The position numbers were made by a program, and so were the translations under genes. Shown piece by piece: positions 33,135 through 41,764 of a stretch of DNA of 64,000 nt (positions within the stretch are counted from its first letter, which is position 1; each line of letters begins with the position of its first letter). The DNA lies in contig ONDA01000008.1 in assembly GCA_900316475.1 (NCBI GenBank), forward strand, positions 1 to 64,000, written 5' to 3'. The DNA is from an uncultured Prevotellaceae bacterium. GTDB taxonomy: Bacteria; Bacteroidota; Bacteroidia; Bacteroidales; Bacteroidaceae. The notes under the pieces were generated by a model. The model did not search any database. It was not told the DNA's origin and saw only the letters and a program-made list of their open reading frames with translations.

Positions 33135-34918
33135 AATCAGCGCTGCTGCTCACGCTGCTCTACGGCGGCTTTTCCGTCTTTCTCAGCCGTGAGACCTTCC
33201 ACCGCTTCAACCGCGTGGTGCTCGTCGTCATCATGCTGGTGTCGATGGCCTTGCCCGCAGTTCACATCACGACAGAACGCCCCACGCCCGTCACACTGGA
33301 GCAATACTGGGTACCTATGCAGCAAGATCGGGGAACGCGGGCGCCCTCGCCCGCATCAGTGGCCCCGGGACAAACAGCCGACGGCCAAGTCATGCTCCCT
33401 TCTTGCGCCCCTTCGGAAGCAAGCGAGCAGAGCTCGAGCGCACCCTATACCAAAGAGCAGGTCTTGCTCATGGTATACCTGACGGGGCTGCTGGTCGTCG
33501 TGCTCCGCTTCGTCTGTCACGGCGTTAGGTTAGCCCATGGCCTGCGGGGCAGCATGAGCTGCAGGGACGGACAGGGCAACACCGTTATCATAAAAGGAAG
33601 CAACGTGGCCCCTTTCAGCTTTATGCACTACATCGTGATGAGCCTCGACGACTACGAGCACCACCGCAGGCTGATACTGACGCATGAACAGGCTCACGCC
33701 CGGCTGGGCCACTCCTACGACGTCGTGCTCATCTTGGCCACAGAAGCGCTCCAGTGGTTCAACCCCTTCGCCTGGCTCTTGGGGCGCGAACTGCGGGCCG
33801 TCCACGAATATGAGGCCGACGAGGCCGTCATCCTGCAAGGCATCGATGCCAAACAATATCAATTACTGCTCGTGAGGAAGGCCGTTGGCAATCGTCTGCA
33901 GCCATTTGCCAATACCCTGAATCGCGGTTCACTAAAACAACGAATCAACATGATGTACAAACAGAAATCAACCCCGTGGCGCATGCTTCGTGCTGCGTTC
34001 ATCATCCCCGTGGCCGCCATGGCCATAGTAGCCTTCGCCGAGACGCCACTTCCTGCCATCGGAGACCATTCCTCGGCAGACAAAGAAGCGGCAGCGAAGC
34101 CCCGGCCCCTTGTGGAATACAGGGCCAACCAGAAAATGGGCAAGCGTATCTACAATGCCTTTGTCGTCAACCTCGGCGAGAGCGTGTGGATAGAGCAGGA
34201 CGGCAAGTCGTTTATCGAAGAGCAGAACTTCCGCTGGTCGTTCAGCGACAGCAGGGGGCACCCCGTGATGCAGCTCAACGGCGTGGCCTTCGACCAGAAC
34301 AACCTGCCCCGGCTGACCAGCAGCGACCTGAAAAAAATTGAAATAAAGAAAGCAGGAAAGGCCACCGTCGAGGGCTATGCCCACGGCAGCGACCTGAAGA
34401 TAGAGGGCGAGCGCATGGTGGTGAACCTCATTACCACGCCCGTCACCATCCCCGCCGGCGTTGAGGGCAACGTGCCCCGCGTCCAGACGCTGCTCTTGCC
34501 GGGCAACGGCCAGCTCTACATCAAGAACGGCAAGGCCACACCCGGCGACTGGATGCACTGCTCGGTGACCAGCTGGGAGAAGACCTCCTACGGCTACAGC
34601 GTGCGCAACGAACTGGAGCGGAGCCGGGTGAAGCCGGGCTACAGGTGCTACATCTATGCCAGCGTGGAAACGCCGCAAAAGGACATCAGCCGTGCCGAGG
34701 CCCTGATGCGCGAGCTGGGCATCAGTAACTATGAGGTGGTGCGCAGCCTGCCGAAGAAGCACTTCACCGACAGCGAGCTGCGCCAGTGGGCAAGGGCCGA
34801 GAAGGCCAAGGGCACGGCTTACGGCAATTTGTACGACGTGATGGCCCCCAACCACATGGACTGCGCCGACGTACACCGCCAGTGGCACATCGTCAAGGCG
34901 GTCTACGGAAAGAAATAA
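33116..34918 (+). CDS. M56 (BlaR1-like) membrane peptidase with an unusual periplasmic C-terminal part
   Basis: A 600-residue protein. The N-terminal membrane helices and M56 domain (HEQAH zinc motif near residue 191, EYEADEAV glutamate) match the first cassette's protease. After the last helix (MLRAAFIIPVAAMAIVAF) comes about 270 residues with no TonB domain: a beta-rich stretch, a YIKNGKA segment, and an alpha/beta end (RAEALMRELGISNYEVVRSL). I do not recognise this sensor part. A loop near residues 70-85 (RTRAPSPASVA) is encoded by a GC-rich palindrome and looks like an inserted repeat. Confidence 0.82.
   Translation: MVYYVLKSALLLTLLYGGFSVFLSRETFHRFNRVVLVVIMLVSMALPAVHITTERPTPVTLEQYWVPMQQDRGTRAPSPASVAPGQTADGQVMLPSCAPSEASEQSSSAPYTKEQVLLMVYLTGLLVVVLRFVCHGVRLAHGLRGSMSCRDGQGNTVIIKGSNVAPFSFMHYIVMSLDDYEHHRRLILTHEQAHARLGHSYDVVLILATEALQWFNPFAWLLGRELRAVHEYEADEAVILQGIDAKQYQLLLVRKAVGNRLQPFANTLNRGSLKQRINMMYKQKSTPWRMLRAAFIIPVAAMAIVAFAETPLPAIGDHSSADKEAAAKPRPLVEYRANQKMGKRIYNAFVVNLGESVWIEQDGKSFIEEQNFRWSFSDSRGHPVMQLNGVAFDQNNLPRLTSSDLKKIEIKKAGKATVEGYAHGSDLKIEGERMVVNLITTPVTIPAGVEGNVPRVQTLLLPGNGQLYIKNGKATPGDWMHCSVTSWEKTSYGYSVRNELERSRVKPGYRCYIYASVETPQKDISRAEALMRELGISNYEVVRSLPKKHFTDSELRQWARAEKAKGTAYGNLYDVMAPNHMDCADVHRQWHIVKAVYGKK
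33331..33357 (+). repeat. GC-rich palindrome inside the M56 gene
   Basis: GCGGGCG and CGCCCGC arms around CCCT lie in frame in the second periplasmic/loop segment. Part of the same sequence is present in the fossil at 32425. Confidence 0.5.
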
Positions 34919-34950
34919 GCTTAAAGTAAAGTTAGTAAATAAGTCCGGAC

Positions 34951-34989
34951 AACCCCTGAAAGCAGCAGTGAATGCTCCTTTCAGGGGTT
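34951..34989. terminator. Terminator hairpin after the second M56 gene
   Basis: AACCCCTGAAAG and CTTTCAGGGGTT form a 12-bp stem around a 15-base loop, 32 bases after the stop. It has no long U run, so it may be a processing hairpin. Confidence 0.65.
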
Positions 34990-35001
34990 CTGTGATAATA
35001 G

Positions 35002-35097
35002 TTAAGCCCCCACGCCAAGTTCATATTGCGTGCGGTGGTAGATACCGCCCTTTAGTCGAGCGTCTTTCTGCTCGCGTAGCATCGTCAGCAGGGGCGA
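35002..35097 (-). pseudogene. Possible Fic-family remnant
   Basis: About 30 codons on the minus strand read LLTMLREQKDARLKGGIYHR followed by TQYEL, then diverge and stop. This resembles the N-terminal segment of some Fic/DOC proteins (KGGIYHKTQIELTYNSN type), but the rest of the domain, including the HPFxxGNGR motif, is absent. The fragment directly adjoins the sigma remnant. Confidence 0.4.
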
Positions 35098-35288
35098 TGC
35101 CTTCTTGCGGGCATCACCGTGGGCTTTCGGCGGCGCACCTGGTCGATGCAGAGGTTGCGGGTCTGGCGCAGGGCCAGCGCGTCGAGGGGCTGTCGCAGTT
35201 CGCCAACCATCTGCCACAGCCGCAGCAGGGCGTCCTGCACCGTGTCTTCGGCATCGTCGTCACCCAGATAGCGGCGCGCCGTCAGCAT
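35085..35288 (-). pseudogene. Broken ECF sigma factor, second copy
   Basis: Residues 1-40 are the same as the sigma part of the chimera at 29217-29732 (LTARRYLGDDDAEDTVQDAL...). Here the native sequence continues a little further (RQTRNLCIDQVRRRKPTV, region 2.4) before running into unrelated codons and a stop. Region 4 is missing. About 115 bp of DNA are nearly identical between the two copies. Upstream, the 30-bp -35 block is kept but the CGTATATA box is deleted, so this copy is probably silent. Confidence 0.75.
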
Positions 35289-35368
35289 CAGCACGCAAAA
35301 AAGTCCGTTTTGTGACATCCAAAACGGAAAAAAAGATGAAAAAAACTCTCTGACAAATCTCTCTTCGC

Positions 35369-36502
35369 CTATTGTCGCTTCCTCTGATAGAACCAGCTGC
35401 CAACGGCAAGCAGGATGACCAGCAGCGTCACGATGAAGGCCCAGACGTTGGCGGCGCGCGAGGTGGCGCTGATGGTGTAGGCACCGGGGATGAGCCGCTC
35501 GCCCCCAAGTTGATAATGAATCACCCGGCCGTCGTATTCGCCCATGCCGGCATCGGTCACCGTGCCCGGCATCACGAGGTCGTAGGGCATACCGAACGAT
35601 AGGAGGTCCGTGTACTGGCCGGGTCCGCCTTCGTACGACTTGAGGAACGATGAATAGGCATCCGACTGGAAGAACTCTCCGAGCTCACCACTGAAGACCG
35701 GCGCCCCCCATTCCTTCTCCGATAAGTTGAGCACTTGGGGGAGCATGGCCAGCGAGTCGCGCATGCTGATGAAACGTTCCCTGCTGACGGGCGGATTCTT
35801 GATGCTGTCGTAGTTCTCGATAATGATGTTGCAGATTTCGGTAAACCAGTTGGCATTGGCCCACTGGCTGACCTTCGCCTCAATCTTGTCGAGCCTGTCC
35901 TTCATCTCCGCACCGCTGAGGTTGCGCAGCAGGTCGGGTTGTCCGGTAAACCAGAAGGCGACGGTGTCGGCACCGAGGAATCGGCTGATGGGCACGGGGA
36001 ACACGGGCTCGCCGTCGTAGGTAAACGTCTCGCTAAAAGTGTAGTCGGTATAGAACCACTTGAAGCGCTTCTCCAGCTTGCTGCTCGCCTTGATGCCCTT
36101 CACCTTGACGAGATGCGACCTGTCAGCGCGGTACAGGTGGGCGCTCATTTCCTCAACGCTGCCGTATGTCTTGCGGCAGTGGACCATCAGCATGTTGCCC
36201 TGCGGCTTGCTGTTGTCCAGCGCCTGCATGCTGTCTAACTGGGCCTCGGTCAGGGGCACGGGATAGCGCACGGAGTCGGCACCGATGACCGACCAGCTAC
36301 GCTCCCAGCTCTTGTCGACAATGCTGTCGTAGTCCTCGTCGGGGGCCGCCGCCAACCATTGCTGCGTGGTGTGGAAGGTGTACTCGCGGCTGCACGTGCC
36401 ATCTTCGTAGACAATGGTGAGCATGCGGTCGTCCTTGTTTCCGCATGATGCTGCAAGCAGCGCCAGCATCATCGCGATGATTATCTTACTGTTTGTTTTC
36501 AT
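35369..36502 (-). CDS. Lipoprotein of an ECF sigma operon, unknown family
   Basis: A 377-residue protein with a lipoprotein signal (LALLAASCGNK, acylated Cys near residue 20) and a hydrophobic helix at the C-terminus (VWAFIVTLLVILLAVGSWF) followed by basic residues. The mature part is mixed alpha/beta with no motif I know. It would span the periplasm between a lipid anchor and a membrane helix. Its start overlaps the anti-sigma gene's end by 17 bases, so it belongs to the sigma operon and may be the regulated product or part of the sensing complex. Confidence 0.7.
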   Translation of the reverse strand: MKTNSKIIIAMMLALLAASCGNKDDRMLTIVYEDGTCSREYTFHTTQQWLAAAPDEDYDSIVDKSWERSWSVIGADSVRYPVPLTEAQLDSMQALDNSKPQGNMLMVHCRKTYGSVEEMSAHLYRADRSHLVKVKGIKASSKLEKRFKWFYTDYTFSETFTYDGEPVFPVPISRFLGADTVAFWFTGQPDLLRNLSGAEMKDRLDKIEAKVSQWANANWFTEICNIIIENYDSIKNPPVSRERFISMRDSLAMLPQVLNLSEKEWGAPVFSGELGEFFQSDAYSSFLKSYEGGPGQYTDLLSFGMPYDLVMPGTVTDAGMGEYDGRVIHYQLGGERLIPGAYTISATSRAANVWAFIVTLLVILLAVGSWFYQRKRQ

Positions 36503-36947
36503 AAAGCGTTTGTCTGATTAAGTGATAAGTATTCGGCCGAGTTTCTCTTTGCTCAAGATAGCACATAATGATTTCGTCGGGCGTCCCCTCTGTACAGGGA
36601 ACCACAGTCTGCTCCTGCACCGGCTGTTGCTTGTCGGCCAGCCGCACAGGCTCCGTCGGCTCCTGCTGCAGCCAGAGGAACAGCCCCACGAGATAGACGG
36701 CTGCCGTAGTGAGTATGATGCGCAGGGCGACGACGACGGCCGACGGCCTGGTTCTGCGCCCGGCCATGATGGCGTCGTATTCGGCCTCGCCAGCCGCCAG
36801 TTCGCCCAGCATCAGGCTCACCGCCTGCCACTCCTCGCTCAGTTCGCCGCGCTGCCGCAGGGCCAGGGCCAGCTGGCGCTCCTCGGCCGGCGTCGTTGCG
36901 CCTGCCAGGTATCGGTCTGTGAGTCGTTGTATGTCCTTGTCTGTCAT
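36486..36947 (-). CDS. Anti-sigma factor-like membrane protein
   Basis: A 153-residue protein with a cytosolic N-terminus (DIQRLTDRYLAGATTPAEERQL, the short helical pattern seen in Bacteroidetes anti-sigma factors), one transmembrane helix (ALRIILTTAAVYLVGLFLWL) and a short periplasmic tail. It overlaps the sigma stop by four bases (ATGA), the classic arrangement for a cognate pair. The FecR fold is absent, so it is a minimal form. Confidence 0.75.
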   Translation of the reverse strand: MTDKDIQRLTDRYLAGATTPAEERQLALALRQRGELSEEWQAVSLMLGELAAGEAEYDAIMAGRRTRPSAVVVALRIILTTAAVYLVGLFLWLQQEPTEPVRLADKQQPVQEQTVVPCTEGTPDEIIMCYLEQRETRPNTYHLIRQTLYENKQ

Positions 36948-37435
36948 TGTTTCATCCTCCTTTTAAGTTCAGTGAATAATTTCTTGCGTGCTGCCGAGAC
37001 CATCGCCGTGACTGAGGGTTTCGGGATGCCCGTCTGCTGCGTAATCTCGTCAACGGAGAGGGCCATCAGGGCGCGCATGTCGAAGAGCTGTCGTTCGCGG
37101 GGCTTCAGCAGGCTGAGCGTCTCGTCGAGCATCCGCTGGGTGTCCTTGGCTTCCAGCTGCTCCTGCGGGGTCAGTACTCCCTCTCCTTGGGAGAGGGTAG
37201 GGGAGAGGCTCTTCCGCTTTCGGTAGATGCTGACGCAGCAGTTCTTAGCCACCCTGACGGCCAGCGTCTCCACGTTGCGCTCAGCATCGATGTGCTCCAG
37301 ATAACGCCACAGCTGCACCATCGTGTCCTGCGCAGCGTCCTCGGCGTCCTCTCTGTTACCAAAGAAGTCGAGGCCTGTCTTCAGCACCTTCTGGCGCAGC
37401 TGCGCGGCTATCTGTTCAAATTCTGGGCGTGTCAT
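36944..37435 (-). CDS. ECF-type sigma factor with a repeat-derived linker
   Basis: A 163-residue sigma factor. Region 2 (FFGNREDAEDAAQDTMVQLWRYL; RVAKNCCVSIYRKR) and region 4 (LKPRERQLFDMRALMALSVD, then EITQQTGIPKPSVTAMVSAARKKL) are complete. Between them the linker contains SLSPTLSQGEGVL, encoded by a palindromic repeat. The start at 37435 is used; the five residues before it begin with a GTG lying in the promoter. It leads a three-gene operon with anti-sigma and lipoprotein genes. Confidence 0.88.
   Translation of the reverse strand: MTRPEFEQIAAQLRQKVLKTGLDFFGNREDAEDAAQDTMVQLWRYLEHIDAERNVETLAVRVAKNCCVSIYRKRKSLSPTLSQGEGVLTPQEQLEAKDTQRMLDETLSLLKPRERQLFDMRALMALSVDEITQQTGIPKPSVTAMVSAARKKLFTELKRRMKQ
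37176..37212 (-). repeat. Palindromic repeat inside the sigma factor linker
   Basis: CTCTCC, loop TTGG, GAGAGG with flanking CCC/GGG and a trailing TAGGGGAGAGG. It is the same style of C/G-rich palindrome as those in cbiD and at 43302. The encoded LSPTLSQGEG falls in the flexible region 2-4 linker, where an insertion is tolerable. Confidence 0.65.
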
Positions 37436-37440
37436 ACAAC

Positions 37441-37470
37441 TATAATACACAGAAGCCGCGAGAATGTTAA
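37441..37470 (-). promoter_or_regulatory. Possible ECF-type promoter of the sigma operon
   Basis: On the minus strand TTAACA (37465-37470), about 15 bases, then TGTATTATA. It resembles the boxes before the other sigma genes but less exactly. Confidence 0.35.
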
Positions 37471-37495
37471 GTTGGAAAGTAAGAAAAACTTGCTT

Positions 37496-39910
37496 TTATT
37501 TCATCTGCTCCAGCAGACGGGCGAGGTTTTCGAGGTCGCGGGCGTCGACCTTCAAGTCGAGCAGGTTGCCGTTGCGGTCGAAGAGCTTGTAGGTGGGCCA
37601 GCTGTGGACGTCAAGGTGGCGCTCGATGGCGCTCTGCTGTTCGGCGGGCAGGTTATAGTGGACCACGTTCGGGCCGCTGACGTTGTACTCCTTGATGACG
37701 TTCTCCCACGACGTCTGCGGGCTGCTGTTGGCCAGGTAGAGGAACTCGATGTCGAAGTCCTTCAGCCGGGCGTACTCCTCGGTGGAGTGGCTGAGTGCCT
37801 CCTTGCAGGGGCCGCACCACGTACCCCAGATGTCCAAGAGTACGAACTTGCCCTTGTAAGGCTCAATAATCTTCTTCAGCAGCGCCTCGCCCTCACTGAG
37901 GTCGGCCAGATTGTCGGACGATTTGAGCACCAGCTTGTCGAACTCGCGGTTCTCGATGGCGAGGTATCGGTCGTTCAGCTTCTCTATCTGCGCAATGGCA
38001 AGGGGATTGGCGGTCATGGCCTTCAGCGTGTCGATGATGGCGGGCAACAAAGCCGTGCGACTGTGGTCAATCTCGTCGTAAACCATCTTGGAGAGGTAGA
38101 TGTCCTTGATGAATGGAGAGGTGTGGAGCGAGTCGAGCGTCTTCCGGCCGTCTTTCAGTCGGAGATTCAGCAGATGTCCCTTTACCAGCTTTGAGGCTTT
38201 CGGCGCGTTGAGTATCTTCTCGGCACTCTTTATCAGGTCGGCATTCTTCTCGTTCAGTTCCTCGGCTATCTTCTGTTTCTCCTCATCGGTGGGAGCAGCC
38301 ATCACCTTGGCCTGGGCGTCGGTGAGCCAGTCCTTCCAGCGGTTGAGTAGTGCCAGCTCTTCGTCGTTCGAGACAATCTCGTCCACGAGGTCCAGATAGC
38401 TGACGGTGAACGTAGAATTGCGTCCACGTTCGACATCGTCCAAGTAATCGCGGACAAAGGTTCGCAGGTCGCGGTAGAGCGTGAAGGGGAAGGAGCCGTC
38501 CAGCTTGGTCCAGAACGTGTCGTGGGCATAGCTTCGGGCGCTGGCTGACAGTTGGAAGTCCTTTGTCCTGAAACGGGCCTGTCCCAGGTCGCGCGCCTGC
38601 CTCCAGAGCATACTGCCCTTCACGTACTGGCTGAAGCGCGTCGAGAGCGTGGGCTGTGCCTGGCTGTGGGCATCGACGTCGGCATTATACGACTTGAGCA
38701 GGCTGTCAACGAATGCGACATAGCGGTCGAGGCGTTCCGGCGTGACTCTTTCTTCCGAGCGCAACTCGTCAAGCATTTGGTTTCCCTGAAACATCGCTCC
38801 GCCACGCCAGTCGTAGATACTCTTGGCCAGCTCGTTCTGCAGGCGGCAGTCGTCGCCCATGAAGTAGCGGCGGCCCTCCTTGTAGTCGCAGAGCATGAAG
38901 TAGGTCTTGCCCGCCTCGAGTATCGTGTTGATGTAGCTGCGGCCCCAGTCGCAGTAGAACTCCGAACTGTTGAGCACGGGAATCTTCGCTGTGAAGCGGC
39001 CCAGGGAGTCCATGTCGGCATAGACCGACTCCTCGTCGTCGGTGAAGAAGTTCTGAACGGTGAACTCAAAGGTGTTCCCGCGCTTCAGCTCCTCGGGCAT
39101 GTCCTTCAGCCAGCCTACGACGGTCACGGTGTCCTCCCTGTAGCCCGTGTCGGCGAAGCTGGTGCGCGTGTCCTTCGTGGGGTAGTCGGGCACGTAGCGG
39201 CTGTTCATCATCGCGAGCACCGCCTTGCGCTCGCCAATCTCCATCGTGCGCGTACCTTTCTCATCCTTGCCCACCGTGACCTTCAGCTCGTCGTTGCCGT
39301 TAGTCAGCAGCAGCTCGGCCTCGCCCGTCTTCGGGTTCACGTCGCGCTGCTTGTACGTCCAGAAGCGGCAGTCGTAGATGGCGCACTCGTCTGTGAATGC
39401 TATCACCCAGTCGCCCGTCTGCGGGTCGCGCCAGTACGAGGGGAACAGCTGCTTCCAGCGCTCCTCAACGGGCCTGACGCCCTTGAACTGGAAGGCCCGG
39501 TCGCCGTCGCCCTCGATGAAGTCGAACGAGCGGGTGTCCTTCGGCAGCGGCTGGAAGTGGAAGGCCATGTCGAGCTTGCAGTCCTTGCCGGTATAAGTTT
39601 CTGTGTCGAGCTCTATGCCGTCGGCCTTTGTGATGGCATAGCAGCGGTCCCCCGCCTTCAGGTAGGTGTCGCCGGCAAACCGGAACCAGTTGCCGCGCCC
39701 GGGAAACGATATTTGTCGCGCCGTGATGTACACCACCGTCTCCGTGTCCTTCAGCTCCACCTTTGTAATGTCGAGCGAGAGGCTGGTGGCTCCGTCGCCG
39801 TAAGCGTTTCCGTACTCCGTCGTGGGCTGTTCCCACACGATTGTCTTCTCTTTTGCCCAGCCCATCACAGAGACGAGGGCCAGCATCATGGTTAATAACA
39901 GACTTCTCAT
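37496..39910 (-). CDS. Large secreted TlpA-like thioredoxin-fold protein
   Basis: An 804-residue exported protein with a signal peptide (MRSLLLTMMLALVSVMGWA). The last 150 residues are a TlpA/ResA-type thioredoxin domain (KFVLLDIWGTWCGPCKEALS, cis-Pro segment HSWPTYKLF). The long N-terminal part holds beta-rich segments (residues 20-330) and a helical region (to about 640), as in Bacteroidetes peptide-anchoring TlpA proteins. The redox-active CGPC suggests periplasmic disulfide reduction. It has its own -7 box, so it may be separate from the sigma operon upstream. Confidence 0.82.
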   Translation of the reverse strand: MRSLLLTMMLALVSVMGWAKEKTIVWEQPTTEYGNAYGDGATSLSLDITKVELKDTETVVYITARQISFPGRGNWFRFAGDTYLKAGDRCYAITKADGIELDTETYTGKDCKLDMAFHFQPLPKDTRSFDFIEGDGDRAFQFKGVRPVEERWKQLFPSYWRDPQTGDWVIAFTDECAIYDCRFWTYKQRDVNPKTGEAELLLTNGNDELKVTVGKDEKGTRTMEIGERKAVLAMMNSRYVPDYPTKDTRTSFADTGYREDTVTVVGWLKDMPEELKRGNTFEFTVQNFFTDDEESVYADMDSLGRFTAKIPVLNSSEFYCDWGRSYINTILEAGKTYFMLCDYKEGRRYFMGDDCRLQNELAKSIYDWRGGAMFQGNQMLDELRSEERVTPERLDRYVAFVDSLLKSYNADVDAHSQAQPTLSTRFSQYVKGSMLWRQARDLGQARFRTKDFQLSASARSYAHDTFWTKLDGSFPFTLYRDLRTFVRDYLDDVERGRNSTFTVSYLDLVDEIVSNDEELALLNRWKDWLTDAQAKVMAAPTDEEKQKIAEELNEKNADLIKSAEKILNAPKASKLVKGHLLNLRLKDGRKTLDSLHTSPFIKDIYLSKMVYDEIDHSRTALLPAIIDTLKAMTANPLAIAQIEKLNDRYLAIENREFDKLVLKSSDNLADLSEGEALLKKIIEPYKGKFVLLDIWGTWCGPCKEALSHSTEEYARLKDFDIEFLYLANSSPQTSWENVIKEYNVSGPNVVHYNLPAEQQSAIERHLDVHSWPTYKLFDRNGNLLDLKVDARDLENLARLLEQMK

Positions 39911-39931
39911 GTTCGGTTTATGATTTGCCTG

Positions 39932-39939
39932 CAAAGATA
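39932..39939 (-). promoter_or_regulatory. -7 box for the TlpA-like gene
   Basis: TATCTTTGCA on the minus strand, 21 bases before the ATG. There is no TTG at the expected spacing; the upstream DNA is very AT-rich. Confidence 0.45.
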
Positions 39940-40025
39940 ATAATCATACTCCGATTATCATATATAATAATTGAATTATAATAATCTTTAACTGTTATGA
40001 CAACAGGCTCTACAGATACTTGTAG

Positions 40026-41750
40026 TCAGTCGCCCACCCTTTCGACGATGAAGTCGCAGGCGGAGAACCAGCCGCCGTTATATTCGGGACTGGTGCGGGT
40101 GGTGACACCGTAGGTCAGTTCACCATTGTCGTAGACGGTAACGTCGTTGAGCCAGATGCGGTTCCAGCCGTAGCCTTGACCGCCGTTCGCCGTGGCCTTG
40201 TTGATGTCCAGCGCGTAGACACCTTCTTTGTTGCCGGCACGCTGTTCGAAGCGGCTGAGGGCCGAGAACCAGACGTTGCCGCCCGTCCTGCCCATGGCGG
40301 GAATCTCCTTGGTGGTGAGGTCACCGCGGTCGGTGTTACCCGTCCTGACGAAGACGTAGGCGAAGGAGTGGTCGGCCTCGGCGGCGCGCACCACGGCAGA
40401 GACGCGGTAGCGACCGGGGCGCAGGCCCGTCAGCGTGGTCTCGGCCTCGAAGCCCTTGCAGGCCTCGCCCTTCACTTCAAGATAGCCCGTCTGCGAGTCG
40501 CCGCTGTAGTGTTCGCCAATGGCGGTGAACGTGGTCGTGGTGTAGTCCACAGGCTCGTAGCTGAGTTTCCAGAAGTTGCGGTTCAGGTAGTCTTGGTCGC
40601 GCTCGCTCAGGCTGTCTATATCTACCGTTGGGGTCATCATGATGCTGATGCCCCAGCGCACGTTGGCCACCCGCTGCTTCAGGTTGTCGGCAACGGCAGC
40701 CTCCAATGCCTCGGTCATGCGGTCCAGTTCTCTGGCTTGTCGTCCTGAAAGCCTGAAGGGGTAAGCGACGACCTCTTTGTCTAACGTGTTGCAGATGGCC
40801 TGCTGCTCTGTCGGCGTGGCTGTGCGGCTCAGGTCCAGCATGCGCTGCACTTTAGCCTTCAGGGCGTCGTAGCTGGTGTACAGGTTGGGCATCTCGGTCG
40901 AGCCTTTGAGTTTTGCCACCATCTCCTGGAACTTGTAGCCGAACTTCTCCATCACGGTGTCGGTCTCTAAGGCCTTGGCGCGTTCTGGGGAGTTTTTCTT
41001 GATGTCCCACACCATATTGTGAGCCACGCCCAGCCCGGTGTTCGTCCTGTTCAGGTATTCGTCGGGGTCGTAGGACTTCACTTGCGGCTTGCTGTCAATC
41101 TTGGGGCAGTGGAACTCGTAGATGATACCCTCCACCAGATAGCGTTTGTGCTTGGTGTCGCCATCGGTCAGCTCCGTGTCTATCCACGAGAGCAGGTAGG
41201 TGGAGCGGAAGCCGTCGTCGTCTTTGAAACTGATGATGCGGGCGTTCATTTCAGGGCGGAGCTCTAAGGGAAACGTCTCTCCGTGCTCGCCCCAGGCGAT
41301 TTTGACTCCCGGGAAAATAGCCTGCTCGTCGCCTGCCACGTAGCTGTAGTAGTTGCTGGCAAAGGGCGCCTGTTTGTCGAAGGCATCGAGCATGGGGCGC
41401 AGCGGCAATGTCGGGTCGTCGGGCACCTGGTTGAAGGAGAAGCGGTGACCGTCGAGGTAGAGCGGGCCGATGGATGCCGTGACGTTTGACTTGCTTTTCG
41501 AGAGCGTTACCACGTGGATTTTCTCCTTGGGCACCAGTCCGCCGCCGTCCAGGCAGCCCCATTCGCCACGGGCCACGGTAAGCGAGTCTTCGTTCATGCT
41601 CTTCATCTTGGCCTCAATGTTCTTCGGGAACTTGCCGTATATCGTCTCAACAAATGCCGTGCGCATGGCCTGGGCATGCTTGTTCTCCTGGGCGTGAAGC
41701 CATGCTGCGGGCATCAGCAGGAGGGCTGTTATCAATAATTGCTTTTTCAT
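40026..41750 (-). CDS. Secreted protein of unknown function in an ECF sigma operon
   Basis: A 574-residue protein with a signal peptide (MKKQLLITALLLMPAAWLHA). The central part has no motif I know. The last 170 residues look like a carbohydrate-binding or jelly-roll type beta-sandwich (GFEAETTLTGLRPGRYRVSA and a C-terminal NRIWLNDVTVYDNG). It begins 14 bases after the anti-sigma gene, so it is a probable member of the sigma regulon. Release outside the cell or attachment to the surface cannot be decided. Confidence 0.65.
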   Translation of the reverse strand: MKKQLLITALLLMPAAWLHAQENKHAQAMRTAFVETIYGKFPKNIEAKMKSMNEDSLTVARGEWGCLDGGGLVPKEKIHVVTLSKSKSNVTASIGPLYLDGHRFSFNQVPDDPTLPLRPMLDAFDKQAPFASNYYSYVAGDEQAIFPGVKIAWGEHGETFPLELRPEMNARIISFKDDDGFRSTYLLSWIDTELTDGDTKHKRYLVEGIIYEFHCPKIDSKPQVKSYDPDEYLNRTNTGLGVAHNMVWDIKKNSPERAKALETDTVMEKFGYKFQEMVAKLKGSTEMPNLYTSYDALKAKVQRMLDLSRTATPTEQQAICNTLDKEVVAYPFRLSGRQARELDRMTEALEAAVADNLKQRVANVRWGISIMMTPTVDIDSLSERDQDYLNRNFWKLSYEPVDYTTTTFTAIGEHYSGDSQTGYLEVKGEACKGFEAETTLTGLRPGRYRVSAVVRAAEADHSFAYVFVRTGNTDRGDLTTKEIPAMGRTGGNVWFSALSRFEQRAGNKEGVYALDINKATANGGQGYGWNRIWLNDVTVYDNGELTYGVTTRTSPEYNGGWFSACDFIVERVGD

Positions 41751-41764
41751 TTTGCTGTCTTTCT

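Noticed and set aside
33968..34888. A 306-codon frame opposite the second M56 gene
   Set aside because: Shadow frame in GC-rich DNA; the sense strand carries the M56 motifs and a continuous protein.
38552..39895. A 447-codon frame opposite the TlpA-like gene
   Set aside because: It has Val/Arg/Leu-rich low information content, no family motif and no promoter; the opposite strand encodes a complete signal-peptide to thioredoxin protein.
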